From Sarcocystis neurona (Eukaryota; Apicomplexa; Conoidasida; Eucoccidiorida; Sarcocystidae), in contig KL647288.1 of assembly GCA_000727475.1 (NCBI GenBank), positions 8,769,414-8,833,413 on the forward strand: a DNA stretch of 64,000 nt, written 5' to 3'. Numbering within the stretch: position 1 is the first letter of the stretch; each line of letters opens with the position of its first letter. Below are positions 12,401 through 22,900 of this stretch, one piece after another. The notes under the pieces were generated by a model, which saw only the letters and a program-made list of their open reading frames with translations, did no database searches and had not been told where the DNA came from. A program made the translations under genes and the position numbers.

Positions 12401-13392
12401 CTGTGTATAGGCATGTCCGTCCGGTATCCCATGGAAGTGAACAGACATGCGTCTATCTATACAGATATACACATGCAGACGCTTAGGCATACACACGTGC
12501 ACCCAGTGGTTTTTCGTTTCTCTCCATCACTGCAAATGCGTCAATGTATTGACACGTATATATACCTCTATATATGTGTCTTCGTGTGAGTATATACATG
12601 TATATATACATGTGTATATATGTATGCGCGTATGTGTATGTAGGCGAAGACGCATCTCAACTTGGATGCAGTTAGATAACGTTGTGAACGAGGTCTATAC
12701 TATATACACATACATATATAGATAAGTATATCCGCACGTAGATATATAGATAGCTAGATATTCATGCACGTATATATATAAACTCACACGTATTTGCACG
12801 TGTAAGAATGCCTATATACACACGCGTTTTCTTACACTGGTACATATGCAAACACATACGCATAAATACATATGTATTTACACCTACAGGTGTACACATA
12901 TATGCATCTCTCTCTACATATATTTATATATATATGTATAGGCACAGGCGTATGCCTTCACACTTACCTGCGCCTGTGTAAGGACGCATGTATAACACGT
13001 ACATTCGTGTATATACACACACGTACACACCAATACGTATTTACTTGCATATGCGTGTATATATATATATATGTATCACTTACACACTCCTACTCATCTA
13101 CGTACCAGCATGTACCTGAAGGTTTCAACATGACATTGTCTGTGAGTTTTATATTTCTCCGACTCGGCGATGACTACGAGTGTGCTGGGTCTACATTCTT
13201 CCTGGGCAGACTTCTTCACTTTTCACAGCTCCAGAGCTCCCCTCATTATACGGTTACAAGTGTACCCCATTCTCTCTTTTTTGCGTTGCCGTTTTTTCAG
13301 CAACACTGCAGGGAGTCACGCTGCGAACTTCAAAGCGAGACACAGGGCCTGGGGTAATCTCGCGAACGAAACAGCGACATCTTCTCTTCCCC
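323..13392 (-). CDS. Tandem B-box zinc-finger, coiled-coil protein (11 exons found; 5' end unresolved)
   Basis: Exons with agreeing phases: 13392-13307, 12196-12109, 10555-10312, 8149-8045, 7319-7197, 5679-5587, 5021-4897, 3361-3256, 2158-2036, 586-512, 415-323 (TGA at 323-325). They join to about 419 codons plus stop. Exon 10555-10312 carries a first B-box (CALC..VYC..D.AHLC.AC....H....RH). Exons 8149-8045 and 7319-7197 join across a phase-0 intron to make a second zinc-binding unit (CPACSTALCPHC...GHH, then HQLL..DAYKLL). Exons 5021-4897 and 3361-3256 encode a charged heptad-like stretch, probably coiled coil. B-box plus coiled coil is the TRIM-like arrangement without a RING; a role as interaction scaffold or ubiquitin-related factor is inference. 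Many splice sites are good (GTGAGT at 511, GTAGGC at 3255). Exon 5679-5587 has a purine-rich acceptor and is the weakest. The first listed exon enters in phase 2, so coding continues upstream. Confidence 0.62.
590..800. repeat. CAG/AGC triplet tract
   Basis: Interrupted AGC repeats on the plus strand (CTG on the coding strand of the B-box gene), inside the intron between exons 2158-2036 and 586-512. Open frames across it in all phases read poly-Ser, poly-Gln/Arg or poly-Leu and are artefacts of the repeat. Confidence 0.85.
2970..3168. repeat. Minisatellite, unit about 50 bp, four copies
   Basis: Copies start near 2970, 3021, 3071 and 3121. Each has a GGGAGGGGT-like head, an AGAGAAGCGCG core and a near-palindromic GGTGTATGTACACC tail. 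It lies in an intron of the B-box gene. The copies diverge by a few substitutions and small indels, so the array is not recent. Confidence 0.85.
4897..5021 (-). CDS. Exon encoding a coiled-coil segment of the B-box protein
   Basis: The exon follows GACGCAG and starts SEERLEERKQR. It continues as a charged amphipathic helix with Leu/Ile/Val spaced in heptads and ends at AAA|GTATAC in phase 2. The next exon (3361-3256) enters in the matching phase and continues the helix to MEWLE. Joined, they give about 77 residues of helical sequence, as expected after a B-box pair. Confidence 0.62.
5030..5580. repeat. CAG/GCA-rich interrupted tract
   Basis: About 550 bp of interrupted CAG/GCA/ACA triplets on the plus strand, lying between exons 5679-5587 and 5021-4897 of the minus-strand gene. 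It ends directly at the acceptor of the coiled-coil exon, as is common here. Confidence 0.8.
6117..6620. repeat. ACAT/ACAC tetranucleotide-rich block
   Basis: Runs of (ACAT)n at about 6160-6198 and 6374-6404, with (ACAG)3 next to the second, and related ACAC/CATA motifs. A 25-bp segment (GTAAATGTACACCTGTGTAC...) at about 6117 is repeated at about 6238. The Ile/Tyr/Thr/His-rich frames through it are low-complexity artefacts. It is intronic to the B-box gene model. Confidence 0.8.
7197..7319 (-). CDS. Exon encoding the second half of the second B-box
   Basis: Forty-one codons, phase 0 at both ends, donor CCG|GTACGT. It begins with Cys and contains C-x2-C, GHH and a further His, followed by a DAYKLL motif that commonly follows B-box 2 in apicomplexan proteins (recalled family knowledge). 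The acceptor is GAAG directly after a CTG run, so the exact start is less sure than the coding call. The first half of the finger is in 8149-8045, which ends VCPA. Confidence 0.6.
9290..9450. repeat. CAG/GCA triplet tract
   Basis: Interrupted AGC/GCA repeats in the long intron (8150-10311) between the two B-box exons. The same intron holds other TA and ACAC runs. A weak exon candidate on the minus strand around 9890-10030 has an open frame (WELLYASSERLQQ) but is not needed by the phases. Confidence 0.7.
10010..10240. repeat. CTG/GCT triplet tract
   Basis: CTG-type triplets on the plus strand (CAG on the minus strand), directly downstream of the first B-box exon in gene orientation. Together with the opposite-orientation CAG tract at 10580-10885 it flanks that exon as an inverted repeat. 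Confidence 0.75.
10312..10555 (-). CDS. Exon encoding the first B-box zinc finger
   Basis: This is the best supported exon of the minus-strand B-box gene. The acceptor is ...AAATACAG and the donor is CAC|GTAGGC; it holds one leading base plus 81 codons. The zinc ligands run C-x2-C, then VYC, then D and LC-x2-C, then H, then RH near the exon end, the spacing of plant CONSTANS-type and protist B-boxes. The preceding exon (12196-12109) ends in CA, which completes a Gln codon with the first G here, so the phase fits. The exon is flanked by CAG/CTG-rich introns. Confidence 0.72.
10580..10885. repeat. CAG triplet tract
   Basis: Interrupted CAG/GCA repeats on the plus strand, immediately upstream (in minus-strand gene orientation) of the B-box exon 10555-10312. 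Frames through it give poly-Gln, poly-Ala and poly-Ser only. Confidence 0.8.
11723..11850. repeat. Direct repeat, unit about 50-54 bp, 2.5 copies
   Basis: TATAGRYTAYGCTACTRYACAGGTG motifs start at about 11723, 11777 and 11827, with related GTGTAGGTGGTGCTGG-type spacers. The repeat lies in an intron of the B-box gene. Confidence 0.7.
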
Positions 13393-14536
13393 CTGCACTG
13401 CTGCTGCTGCTGCTGCCAGAGTTAGGGGGACACACCTGTTGCCACCGGGTTCACGACAGGAGTGCTGCTGCTGCTGCTACCACGACTGCTGCTGATGCTG
13501 CTGCGGTGACACCTGCTCCTGCGGGCGGTTTGCCAACTACGGCGGCTGCCGCACTATAACGGTTGCTGCTGTATGTGTGTGTGTGTGTGTGTTTGCAAGT
13601 AGTAGAACAATTATTAGATTCCTTAAGAGTGTTTCCAGCCAAACTTTTCTACGTTGTAGACCCGTTCGGCATGGTGCGTTTACTGCGAGAGCGCCTACTG
13701 CAACGCTTCCTTTAGCGCACCTTCTGTCGTCCTGTCCGTGTACGGCTCGAAGCTGGCACCGGTACGGCGATTACGTTAATTTCTGCGACTACGGCTGTTG
13801 CTCTACCTGTTGCTGTTGCTACGCTCTTGTACCGACTGTTGCTGCAGTAGCACAGATCCACGACCACCCAGATTTTTTGTTGTTGCCGCTGCTGCTCTTC
13901 ATCCTGCAGGAGCTGCTGCCGCTGCTAAAGCTGTAGCTTCTGTATCTCCTCCTGCTGTGCCTGTTGCTTGTGGTGCTGTTTCACATAGCCCTGATGCTCC
14001 TCTTTTGCTACTGTACTGCCGCTCAAGCTCCGTCTGCCGCTAGCGATTTCTGTGTCCTCTTTGTTCCGCTTGTGATTCTCCTGTTGCTGCCGTCCCTACG
14101 TGCAACGCTTTTATTCAAATTTCCGCTTGTACTCCTTCTTCTGCGGCTGTCCCTCCTCCTGTTCCTGCTGGCTAGCTCTCTCCCTGCTGCAGTTTCTGCA
14201 TGCTTGTTGCTCTAACTGCTGTCACCTTGTGTGATAGGATGTCTTGTGTGTGGCTGTCTCATTCGCTCGCGACTGCTGCTGCTCCTGAAAATGCCCATGT
14301 ACGTCGTGCTGCTGGCCTGCCCCTGCTGCTGTGTCTGCCGGTTCATGTGCTTCTCTTTCTTTTCCTCCTCCTGGTTTTGCTGCCTCGTTACACTTCCAAG
14401 TGCTACACCAAGCGTCCCGGCTGCTGCTTCTGCATATCCTTCTATTTGTGCGCTTTGACCTGCCTCTCTCCTCTAGACCAAGGTGCTCCTCTTCCTGCTG
14501 CTGCCGCAACAGCTGCTGTGTACGCGGCTGTTGCTG
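13393..14536. repeat. CTG-rich spacer
   Basis: Plus-strand CTG/GCTGCT runs at about 13395-13560 and 13790-14230, mixed with C/T-rich sequence and a (GT)n at 13573-13592. I find no supported exon. Long Leu/Cys-rich plus-strand frames here are repeat translation. It may be an intron linking the exon at 14866-14537 to the B-box gene. Confidence 0.5.
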
Positions 14537-14866
14537 CTACAGAAGGATGATCTCTTCCCCTTTTTTCTTACCGCCGGCACTTGAGTCCCACTGCTGCTGC
14601 TGCTGTCGCTTCTCCGTCTGCTGGAGCTGCAACTGCTGCTGCTCGTAGCCGTCCAAAGAGAAAACCTTCCCTAACGCCAGCTTGCATGCGAGAAACCAAA
14701 ATTTGCCAGTCGGTGCAGCAGCAAAGCCAGAAGGAGGCGTGCACTGCCCGGCAGAAAAAACAAAGCTTTTACAGTCTAAGTGAAGCTGCTGCTTTTGCAC
14801 AATGTCTTCTGCCGACTGAGGTGGAGACAGTTGGTCCAAATCGACAAAGGAGACCACCAGAGGTCC
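14537..14866 (-). CDS. Coding exon of unrecognised protein
   Basis: After an acceptor ACGTTGCAG the frame runs 109 codons to a stop at 14537. The first 70 residues have non-repetitive composition (VVSFVDLDQLSPPQ, then SAGQCTPPSGF, then FWFLACKLALGKVF). After that it runs into Gln-rich sequence from CAG triplets and a KKKG tail, so the true exon may end earlier at a donor near the Gln run. I do not recognise the family. It has the same orientation as the B-box gene and could be one of its 5' exons. Upstream (14880-15340) is a CAG/GCA tract, which is the intron in this reading. Confidence 0.45.
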   Translation of the reverse strand, partial: GPLVVSFVDLDQLSPPQSAEDIVQKQQLHLDCKSFVFSAGQCTPPSGFAAAPTGKFWFLACKLALGKVFSLDGYEQQQLQLQQTEKRQQQQQWDSSAGGKKKGEEIILL

Positions 14867-15196
14867 CTGCAACGTCTAATGAAGCAGCGGCGGCAACAAC
14901 AAAAGCAACAGCACCCCAGAAAAACAGCAGCAGCAGCAGTGGGAGGAGCTGCAGCCCAGCGGCAACAGCAGAAGCAGCAACGTACTAATAGAAATAGCAG
15001 CAGCAGCACCAGCAATAGCAGGAACAGCAGCCCACGAGCAACGGCAGAATCAGCAAAGTACTAACAGAAATAGCAGTAGCATCAGCAGCAAGAGCAGGAG
15101 CAGCGGTAGCGGTGCCAGTAGCAGCAGTGGCAGCAGTTGAGGAGGCGCAGGGGGATTAGCAGCAGAGAAGGACACGGTGCAGAGGCAGCAGCAATA

Positions 15197-16000
15197 TTAT
15201 TCTGAAAGGAAAGAGAACCGAAGGCAGCAGTGACAGGGAGAGGCAGAAACAGCAACACCAGCAGCAGGAGTGGTATCACCGGCAGCAGCAACACAGGTGG
15301 CAGCAAGAGCACCATCAGCAGCACAGCCATCATCCCTCAATGCGAGAGCAACAACTGCAGCACTTTCAACGTAGCGCAGCGGCAGCTCGTAGGGCGCGGA
15401 GGCACAGACTCTCTTGTAGAAGCAGCATAGCCTTGCCTTCCCGCCCAGCAGCAGCAGTTGGCAGAACTCGATTACCGTCACCAAGCCAGCTGTATTTCTT
15501 TGCGAAGCTAACGGCAGAGCTTTCGACATCACGCACAAAAACGGCAAAAGAACGCGTCTGCTACAGCCTCTAGGAGCAGCACGTGCAATGCTGCATCGGA
15601 CAGAAGCAGCAGGCGCACAGTGTCGTTCCTCACAACTACAAGCACCAGCCGCCAGTCGCCCTCTTTAGTAACACTAGTGGAGGCTCGAACGTGTCGTCGC
15701 AACCAGCCAAAGGTACCTCCAGCACTACAAGGGTGTGTCCTGTCTGAAGGAAAACAGCAGCGGGATGCTGCCTCCGCCCGCAGCAGCGCAGAGCTTCGTT
15801 CTTTGTTCTTTGCTTCTGCAACAGGAAAGTGTTCTCTGCAGAGAAGGTAGCGGCAGATGGCCCCTGCACGAGCTGCGGTCACAGCGGCGAAGGCAAAAAC
15901 CCTCCTGTTTGTTGAGCAGCACGAGCAGGGACGGCGTGTTCAAGTAGGAGGCGAAGAGCACGAGCAGCGAAACAAGTGGTTGTCTAGGGATTTGTGTAGC
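15197..16000 (-). CDS. Probable coding exons, unrecognised (structure unresolved)
   Basis: Three stretches on the minus strand look like protein rather than repeat, but in different frames. About 15990-15900 contains LLVLFASYLNTPSLLVLL. About 15720-15545 contains GTFGWLRRHVRAS followed by DWRLVLVVVRNDTVRLLLL. About 15505-15330 contains TVIEFCQLLLLGGKARLCC and YELPLRYVE. The intervals between them are short, so either small introns or frameshifts are involved. Candidate acceptors are GTTTCAG near 16011 and CTTCTCTGCAG near 15839. The Leu-rich helices suggest a helical repeat or membrane protein, but no family can be named. Confidence 0.3.
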
Positions 16001-16104
16001 TGAAACAGCATCGGTACTACGAGCAGAGGCGTCGCTTCAACAGCATCAGCGGCACTCGTGCAGCAGCACCAGCAGCCGATTTTGACGTGTTGACACAATC
16101 CTTT

Positions 16105-16944
16105 TTATTTGGGTGGTGAAGCCGTCAGGGCCAGCAGCGGGCGTACTTTGGCTTTGAAGTGGAAGGCTTCTTCCACGTCGGACGAAACGAGGCGCCAGGC
16201 AGCCGTAATGTGCAGGTCTGTCGTAAAAAGAGACAGCTGCAGCCAGTACTCCCAGCGAGACAGCTGCTGCAGATCATATATAGGGGAAACGTGCAACGGA
16301 AACTGCCCTCCCGCAGCAGCAGGAGCAAAAACAGACGAAGGAGGTGACGTAGGAGAAGGAGCAGCTTCGCCGGCCCCTGCCGGACCAACGGGAGCAGCAA
16401 CAGCTTTTGCAGACGGAACAGCAGAAGCAACTTTAGCAGGAGCAGCAGGTGGAGCCTTGGATGGAGCAGGAAGGGGAGGTCTGGGTGGAGCACCAGAGGG
16501 AGGTCCAGCAGACGCAGTTCCAGCAGCAACGTCAGGAGCAGCAGCAGGAGGAGCCTTAGATACAACAGCAGGTGGAGCCTTGGACGGGGCACCAGGAGGA
16601 ACCTCAAGTGAGGCCTTCGGTACAGCAGCAGGTGAAGTTTTCGATGGAGCAGCAGGAGGAGCCTTAGATACGGCAACAGGTGAAATTTTGGACGGAGCAC
16701 CAGGAGGAGCCTTAGATGGAGTCTTAGGTACAGCAGCAGGTGGAGTTTTCAATGGAGCAGGAGGTGGAGTTTTCGACGGAGTAGCAGGTAAAGTTTTCAA
16801 CGGAGCAGCAGGAGGGGTCTTAGACAAAGCAGCAGGTGGAGTCTTCGAAGGAGCAGCAGGAGGCGCGGCAGATTTGAGAGACTTCGGATGAGGGGGAGCC
16901 GGAGGAGGGCGGGGGTTGTTGAGAGGAGAAGGCGTCTCCGCCAT
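16105..16944 (-). CDS. Pro/Ala-rich repeat protein, 279 residues, single ORF
   Basis: The start is ATG at 16944-16942 (context CGTGATGGCGG) and the stop is TAA. Residues 1-30 are Pro-rich (MAETPSPLNN...). Residues about 30-200 are a tandem repeat of roughly ten residues of the form S-K-[TA]-P-P-A-A-[PL], written by a 30-nt DNA repeat. The last 60 residues are non-repetitive (PIYDLQQLSRWEYWLQ, then a Trp/Leu/Phe-rich segment, then FHFKAKVRPLLAL) and look like a small folded domain. I see no signal peptide. A possible donor (AAA|GTACGC) in the last 20 codons means this could be the first exon of a longer gene rather than a complete one. Function unknown. Confidence 0.55.
   Translation of the reverse strand: MAETPSPLNNPRPPPAPPHPKSLKSAAPPAAPSKTPPAALSKTPPAAPLKTLPATPSKTPPPAPLKTPPAAVPKTPSKAPPGAPSKISPVAVSKAPPAAPSKTSPAAVPKASLEVPPGAPSKAPPAVVSKAPPAAAPDVAAGTASAGPPSGAPPRPPLPAPSKAPPAAPAKVASAVPSAKAVAAPVGPAGAGEAAPSPTSPPSSVFAPAAAGGQFPLHVSPIYDLQQLSRWEYWLQLSLFTTDLHITAAWRLVSSDVEEAFHFKAKVRPLLALTASPPK
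16435..16900. repeat. Coding tandem repeat, about 30 bp unit
   Basis: Variants of GGAGCAGCAGGAGGAGCCTT followed by AGATACGG or GAAGG-like spacers repeat through this interval (plus-strand view). On the minus strand they encode the S-K-x-P-P-A-A peptide repeat of the ORF at 16105-16944. The plus-strand frame reads a Gly/Ala-rich shadow. Confidence 0.75.
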
Positions 16945-19900
16945 CACGAATAAGTAGAAGACGGGGAAGAAGACTACGAAAAAAAATCAGTACCAGTCAA
17001 AAGAAAGAGAAACACGAAGCGCACTATGTGACAAGAGGGAGCGGAGGAACTTGAGAACACCTCACCCGCGGGATCTGCACGCTTACATACACGTGAGTAT
17101 AAACACAAATATCCACGTACACACATATGTGGCCACTTGCAGAATATACATCTATATTCATGGATATATACGCTTACGTGTACACCCTCTTGTATGGATA
17201 TAGGATGTGTGTATATTATATATACATGGAGGAAAGCGTAGGTGAGGAGAGAAGTGAGAGAGGACTTCTGCGTGCAATAATGCGTCCGCACACGTATTTA
17301 TGCGTATATACATCTTGCCATACGTGTACAAGTGTGTAAGTAGAGAGAGGGGCTCTCGTTAGTAGTCAGTCTTAGAGGGTCATAACTCAAGAAAGGGATT
17401 CGAGCAGTGCGAATTTTTGAAGTACTCGAGACGTAACGCTTGCAAAATTTTTGTGAGGAAGACCCTCAGACACCTGAAGAAGCTGTACGAAATTTGCGCG
17501 AGACGTCGTCGTAATTGAAGAAAGGGAAAAAGGATGCAAGTCGACCTTCTTAAGTTTACCGCGTTACGTGTACAGACGTACGCACGTTGAGTCGTGGGAA
17601 AACATAATCGTACACTGCGACATGTGTGTGCATGTACACATGTGCGTAGAGCGAGACCGGAGGTCGACAAAGCGAACAGAGCTCAGCTCTCACTTCAGAG
17701 AAAGACGATAATATCGTGTGCAAACTGCGTACGTGCGTGTACGAATACCTTCGACCTTCTGCTTGCAAAAAATGCATGCACAGTTCTTGGAAAAATCCAT
17801 AGGTGTCCCTAGCCGTTTGAAAGGGATAGGCTGGAAAATTCACCAGGCCAGAAAAAAGCATGCTCTTCGGGAGTAGGACGGAAGAAACGGGGCTCTTTTC
17901 CAGAGTGCTCTGAGGCATGAAACAGCAGCTTCTATTCTGAAAAGAAAGGAAGGCACGGCGCTCCCGTAGTTTGAGGCAGCGCATGTATCGATGTGAATAT
18001 GCTTGCATATATATATATATATATGTGTATACTTTTTTTTCTTTTAACGGGGCGAGAGAAGTGAGCTGCTACCTGTGACGGCCAAAAAAGCCGTACCTGC
18101 AGCCAAGATAAGAGCGATCGGGAGTCAAATAAAAGAAATCGTGCAGAATAAGGGATTAAGAAAGGCAGGAGGAAGGTGGCCGATGGTGCACTACCTCGTA
18201 CATTATGGACTAGTGGCGGGAGCAGTGTACGTGTATGTGCAGGGGGAAGGTACCTAGGAGAGGACTGTCTGTATAAAAATTACATCCCACTCTGCATGAG
18301 CTCCTGCACTTTAATTACTGGCTGTGTGAGATACTTTTATGTGGTACCGTAAGGGGAAGGAGGGCGACGGCGCCCTCAAAATGTCGACGCGGCACAACGA
18401 ACACGCACAAGGCACGAACGAAAGGCTTTCTAAAAGGGCATCCACGGCGACTCAGGTCAGGAAGGAAGCGGCTGCGAGACTGGAACAGCAGAGATTAAGG
18501 GAAGACTATGCAGTGAGAGATTGAGCACCTGTAACGTAAAAAGGCGTGGTGATAGTTGAGAATCGGTGACAGGAGACACTCAGAAAGAGATTTGACTTAT
18601 CTGGCGGTTGCGCCGCGTAAGCACAGCCGGAGAGGGAGGTCACCCCTCCCTCACCACAGCCGTTGTCCACAAGTGTGTACGCTGGAAACCAGCAGCTCTG
18701 CGTGCGCTAGTAGCAGTGCGACTTCCACAGGTGTCCGGTTATGGTTCTAGTTACCTCGCACACCTGCCTCGAGGTTCACGTACCACCATGTATTGACAAA
18801 CAATTCGAGGACGCGCGCCGGCCACAAAGTCACACTTTCCGCGTCGTTACAGGGATGTAGAAACAAAAGAGACTTGCCCAGTGCAAAAACTAAGTTCTTG
18901 TACGTGTATTCTTGGTGACTGCTGCAAAGATGCAGGGATGTAGAAACAAAAGAGACTTGCCCAGTGCAAAAACTAAGTTCTTGTACGTGTATTCTTGGTG
19001 ACTGCTGCAAAGATGATACAGCACTGTGTCGGGCCGCGACTCCTGTCGCCCCTACCGGCAACCCGCGCAGAAGACATGCGAGCAGAAGGAGAATCCTTGA
19101 AAAGAGACAAAGATCATAAACATAGAAGTGATCGAGGATATTCTTCAATCTCATGGTAAAAACGGGTCGCAGTGTGATGTACAAATGTGGCGACGGCCGG
19201 GCAGTAGAAGTAACCTAGCAGTCACATGCGACAAGACACGAGCTGGTGGTGTGTGCATCGTCGCGGGCACACCCACCCACACACCGTAGTGCTCCAGTCT
19301 GAAGGAACGGCATGGCGAAGAAGTAGGAATTTCCTCCAGTGACGACCCGTGGAAGAACTGCCGTGTAGTAACAGAGGCAGGACACTGACATATGCATGAA
19401 GATGCGTGGAATTTTGTACAGTGGAGATGAGTGGTACACAGACTTTCTTCAAGTCACGCCACTTACCTCTGTGTGTGTCAACGTCCACCAGTGAAGCGGA
19501 GAGTTACACACTTCTCCGTTCAGTGAAGCCCCTCGTGAAGCGCCTATGGGACGAAGAACGTGTGCGGGTTAGAAAGATCCCGAATATCGTCATCACCACC
19601 ACTGGCTGTTACACGGTATACACTGCGATTTGACAAGGGCGGTGACCCGCATCCCGGCGCACAGCTGCGTCTGTAGTGTATGTACGCTTGCGGTGATTCT
19701 AGGGTTTCAGTGTCTAGAACGTACGACCGATGTTCTGCGGGGGAAACTCACGTTGTCACAGAGCAAAGAGAGTTGTTCGAGTTCTTCTGCATTCCTCTTC
19801 TGAAACACAGTAGTGGGTGAAGAACCTGCTTCCCTCGTTCTGTACTATTCATGGACCGGAAACATGCGTAGTCGTGTACACATACAGCCTGTTCAACAGC

Positions 19901-22900
19901 GCGCGAGTATGTGTATACGACTGGGCATGTTGTGTATACACAAACGTGTAGGTGCCTGTTTGTTGTGCGGGTTTGAAAAATTAAGAACCCTATTGATTCG
20001 ACAGGAGTTCGCAGTGGTTGACGTGCTTGCGGGATAAGCAGAAGAACTGCGCTAGGGAAGTTCCCATCGTGAGCCTACTGCACCTCTGAAGCAGAAGCCG
20101 ATCACTCTACTTGTTCTCCATTCCGATGCTGTGCACATGTAGCATAACACATAAGACGACGAGGACGGGTGTCCGCAGTTGTCAAAGACCATCGGTAGCG
20201 AGAAAGTGGGTTCAACAGGAAAACAGAGACCATAGAAAACCCGCGCTATCCACCAGCACTTCTTTGCAGGCGTAGGTAAGTGCGTGTAACAAGAAATATG
20301 TCGCCACGAGTAGGGTCGAATTCTCCTTTAATTACATGGGTACGGGAGCGCAGAACCGAATTCGTGGTTCACTGCAGCTCTAGGAACTCGACCCACATGG
20401 AAATAAATCTCGCGCCCACGTAAGCTGGGCGTAAAACGTATGCGGGATGCACCAGATCTCGAGATACAAAAGAAAGATTGGCGTCAGGTACGTCACCGTT
20501 CCTGCGAGTAGAAGGTCGCCTCTCCATCACTCCCACTTTCTATAGGCACTCAACTACAAGACGAGGGACACACGAAGACCCCCACGCTCTGTGAAGAGCG
20601 TAGCTTTGATTCGAGGCAAATCAAAGCTGATACATGCTATATAGTCATATATGTGCACACACCCATGTACGTACGTGTACACATGTAAAGTGGGTCTAGG
20701 TTATGATAAATCTAAGACGTACAGACGTGCATCCATAGACATATACACATGTCTATCTACAGGCGTATGGTATTATACGCGGGACGCAGATAGAGGAGAA
20801 AACGCTACAACTGGCTTTTGGTAAGAGCAACATTAACCGAGCGTACCGGAGCATGCGACGAAGACTAAGAGTTTGTATCTCAACAGGCGGTGCTGTCACT
20901 GAACATCCTCACGTAGTTGCACAGCGTTAAGCAGAAGGAAAAATTTCACTACTCTCTCCGGCAGTACTAGCACGGATGCTTGTATCCAAATGAACACCTT
21001 GCCTCACAATGGATGCAAGCCTGCCCCACTACCATACGAGGACCACTCAATGAGTCGAGTAAAATTTTATTCATTGTTGTGAAGATCTCACGAAAGAACG
21101 GTGAAAAATTGCAGGTGCAGCAGCTGTGATTTACATACACGCTTGTGCGTTTATTCGAGTGTAAAAGCGTACCTCTTGTAGTACGGTTGAGTTCGAACAG
21201 ACAGTACTTAGATACATGATCTCCAAATGTCGGTACGTTTGTGCCGCATCTATGCGGCGGCACGCTCCGTGTGCGTGGACCTTTCTGGCACCTGCCAGTA
21301 TACGGAGCTGTGTTCGAGTGTCATCACGAGACTCCTGGTGACGAATGACATTGCCCAATTTATATCTTCGCAATAATCCTAACGCTGCGTCCTAGAAAGA
21401 CGAGATGCCCAGCTCACGGGAGAGAAGCAGTTTTCTTCTCTTCAATAATGTGGAACTGCGTAATATGTTTCCCTGTCAACAAATATTCAACAGAGTACGA
21501 ATAGGCCGAGCTGTAGTTCACAGCAACCAAAATACTTCTTACGAAACATGTCTGTAGACGCAGGCAAACCCCCTTTGACTGGGCTAAGTTAAGTTTATCT
21601 CCCTTTAAGTGTGTGCTATTTTACTGGTACTCCCGCAAATCATACATGGAAACCTTTGTCCATATGTGTAAAATTTCCTGTATGTAACATTCTAGAGGAT
21701 ACACGTAAATATATACATGTGAGAATACATGTAGTACGCGTTAAGTTTCCACGAAAATGATAGACACACGTTTAAATACATGTAGTACACGTTTGATACC
21801 CCTGATCGGGCTCAAAAGACAAGCACACACATGTATGTTCTGTCACCTTCGCATTCTTGTGTGTTTTCTCCATACGTATCCGTTGTTCTGAAATGTGCTG
21901 TTGATGCGTATGCCTTGCAATAAATGTGCGCATGACTTGCATGAGTACGAGTGTATTTGTGGAGTGTCCCTGCGTACACCGCTGTAGAGTATGTGCTTGT
22001 GCCCTCTTCTGCATAGTGCTCTTTCTTTGGAGAAACAAAAAAGTACACATACTAATATGGATGGAACGTTGCAAGCTATCCTCTAAGATCGCCTAGCCAC
22101 TGCCCCAGCAGCCGGCTACGGAGTAACGGATGACGTGGGACACGGAAAATACCTGTATAGAGCAGGATCCATACGTATACATGAGGCACGTGTATATACA
22201 CATATATATGTATATATGTTGTGTGTACGTGTACTTAGGTGTCCTCGCCTCTGTATACATACATGTGTAATACACTTCTCTTTCTTTACACGTGTAAGAC
22301 ACATATCGTTATACATAGGTGCACGCACACAGGCCACACGTGTGTTACTACACACACAGCTCACAAGGGTTGACGGAGGGCAACGTTGCTCCCAAGTTCA
22401 TCAGCGTGGACACGGCCACATACACATGTGGTGTTGTATCTCTCCCTCCTCCTCTCTCTACATATCTGTGTGTTTCTGTACAGCCAAAAGCATACGCGTG
22501 AAGGTGCGCGTAAACATATGTGTGCTGGATCCAGCCCGTGTCTTGCCCACTACGGGGCTCCGTACCCACGAGCACAGAAGTGACGGTACAGCTACAGCAC
22601 TCTCGTGAGACCATGCGTGAGCAGACGACTTTCCTTAGCTACCGTTAGACTTAAACGTGTGTGTATATATATCTATATATATTCCCTGTTCCTTCATGTA
22701 TGTACGTATTTCTACGTACATGCGAGTGACTGCGCAGGCTCACGCTAATACACAAAACTCTACGCTTTTTATCAACGTGGCCCTTTGTATGTACGTGGAC
22801 ATGAATGCAGGTGCCACTCTACATTTACTGCCATTTCAAATGGTCCTATGGATGCGTAGAGACAATTTACCTACGGTAAATCAGTAGGTACATGCATGGG

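Noticed and set aside
16109..16891. A plus-strand Gly/Ala-rich frame of 260 codons
   Set aside because: It is the antisense of the Pro/Ala repeat ORF. The minus-strand ORF has an ATG with flanking stops and a non-repetitive C-terminal part.
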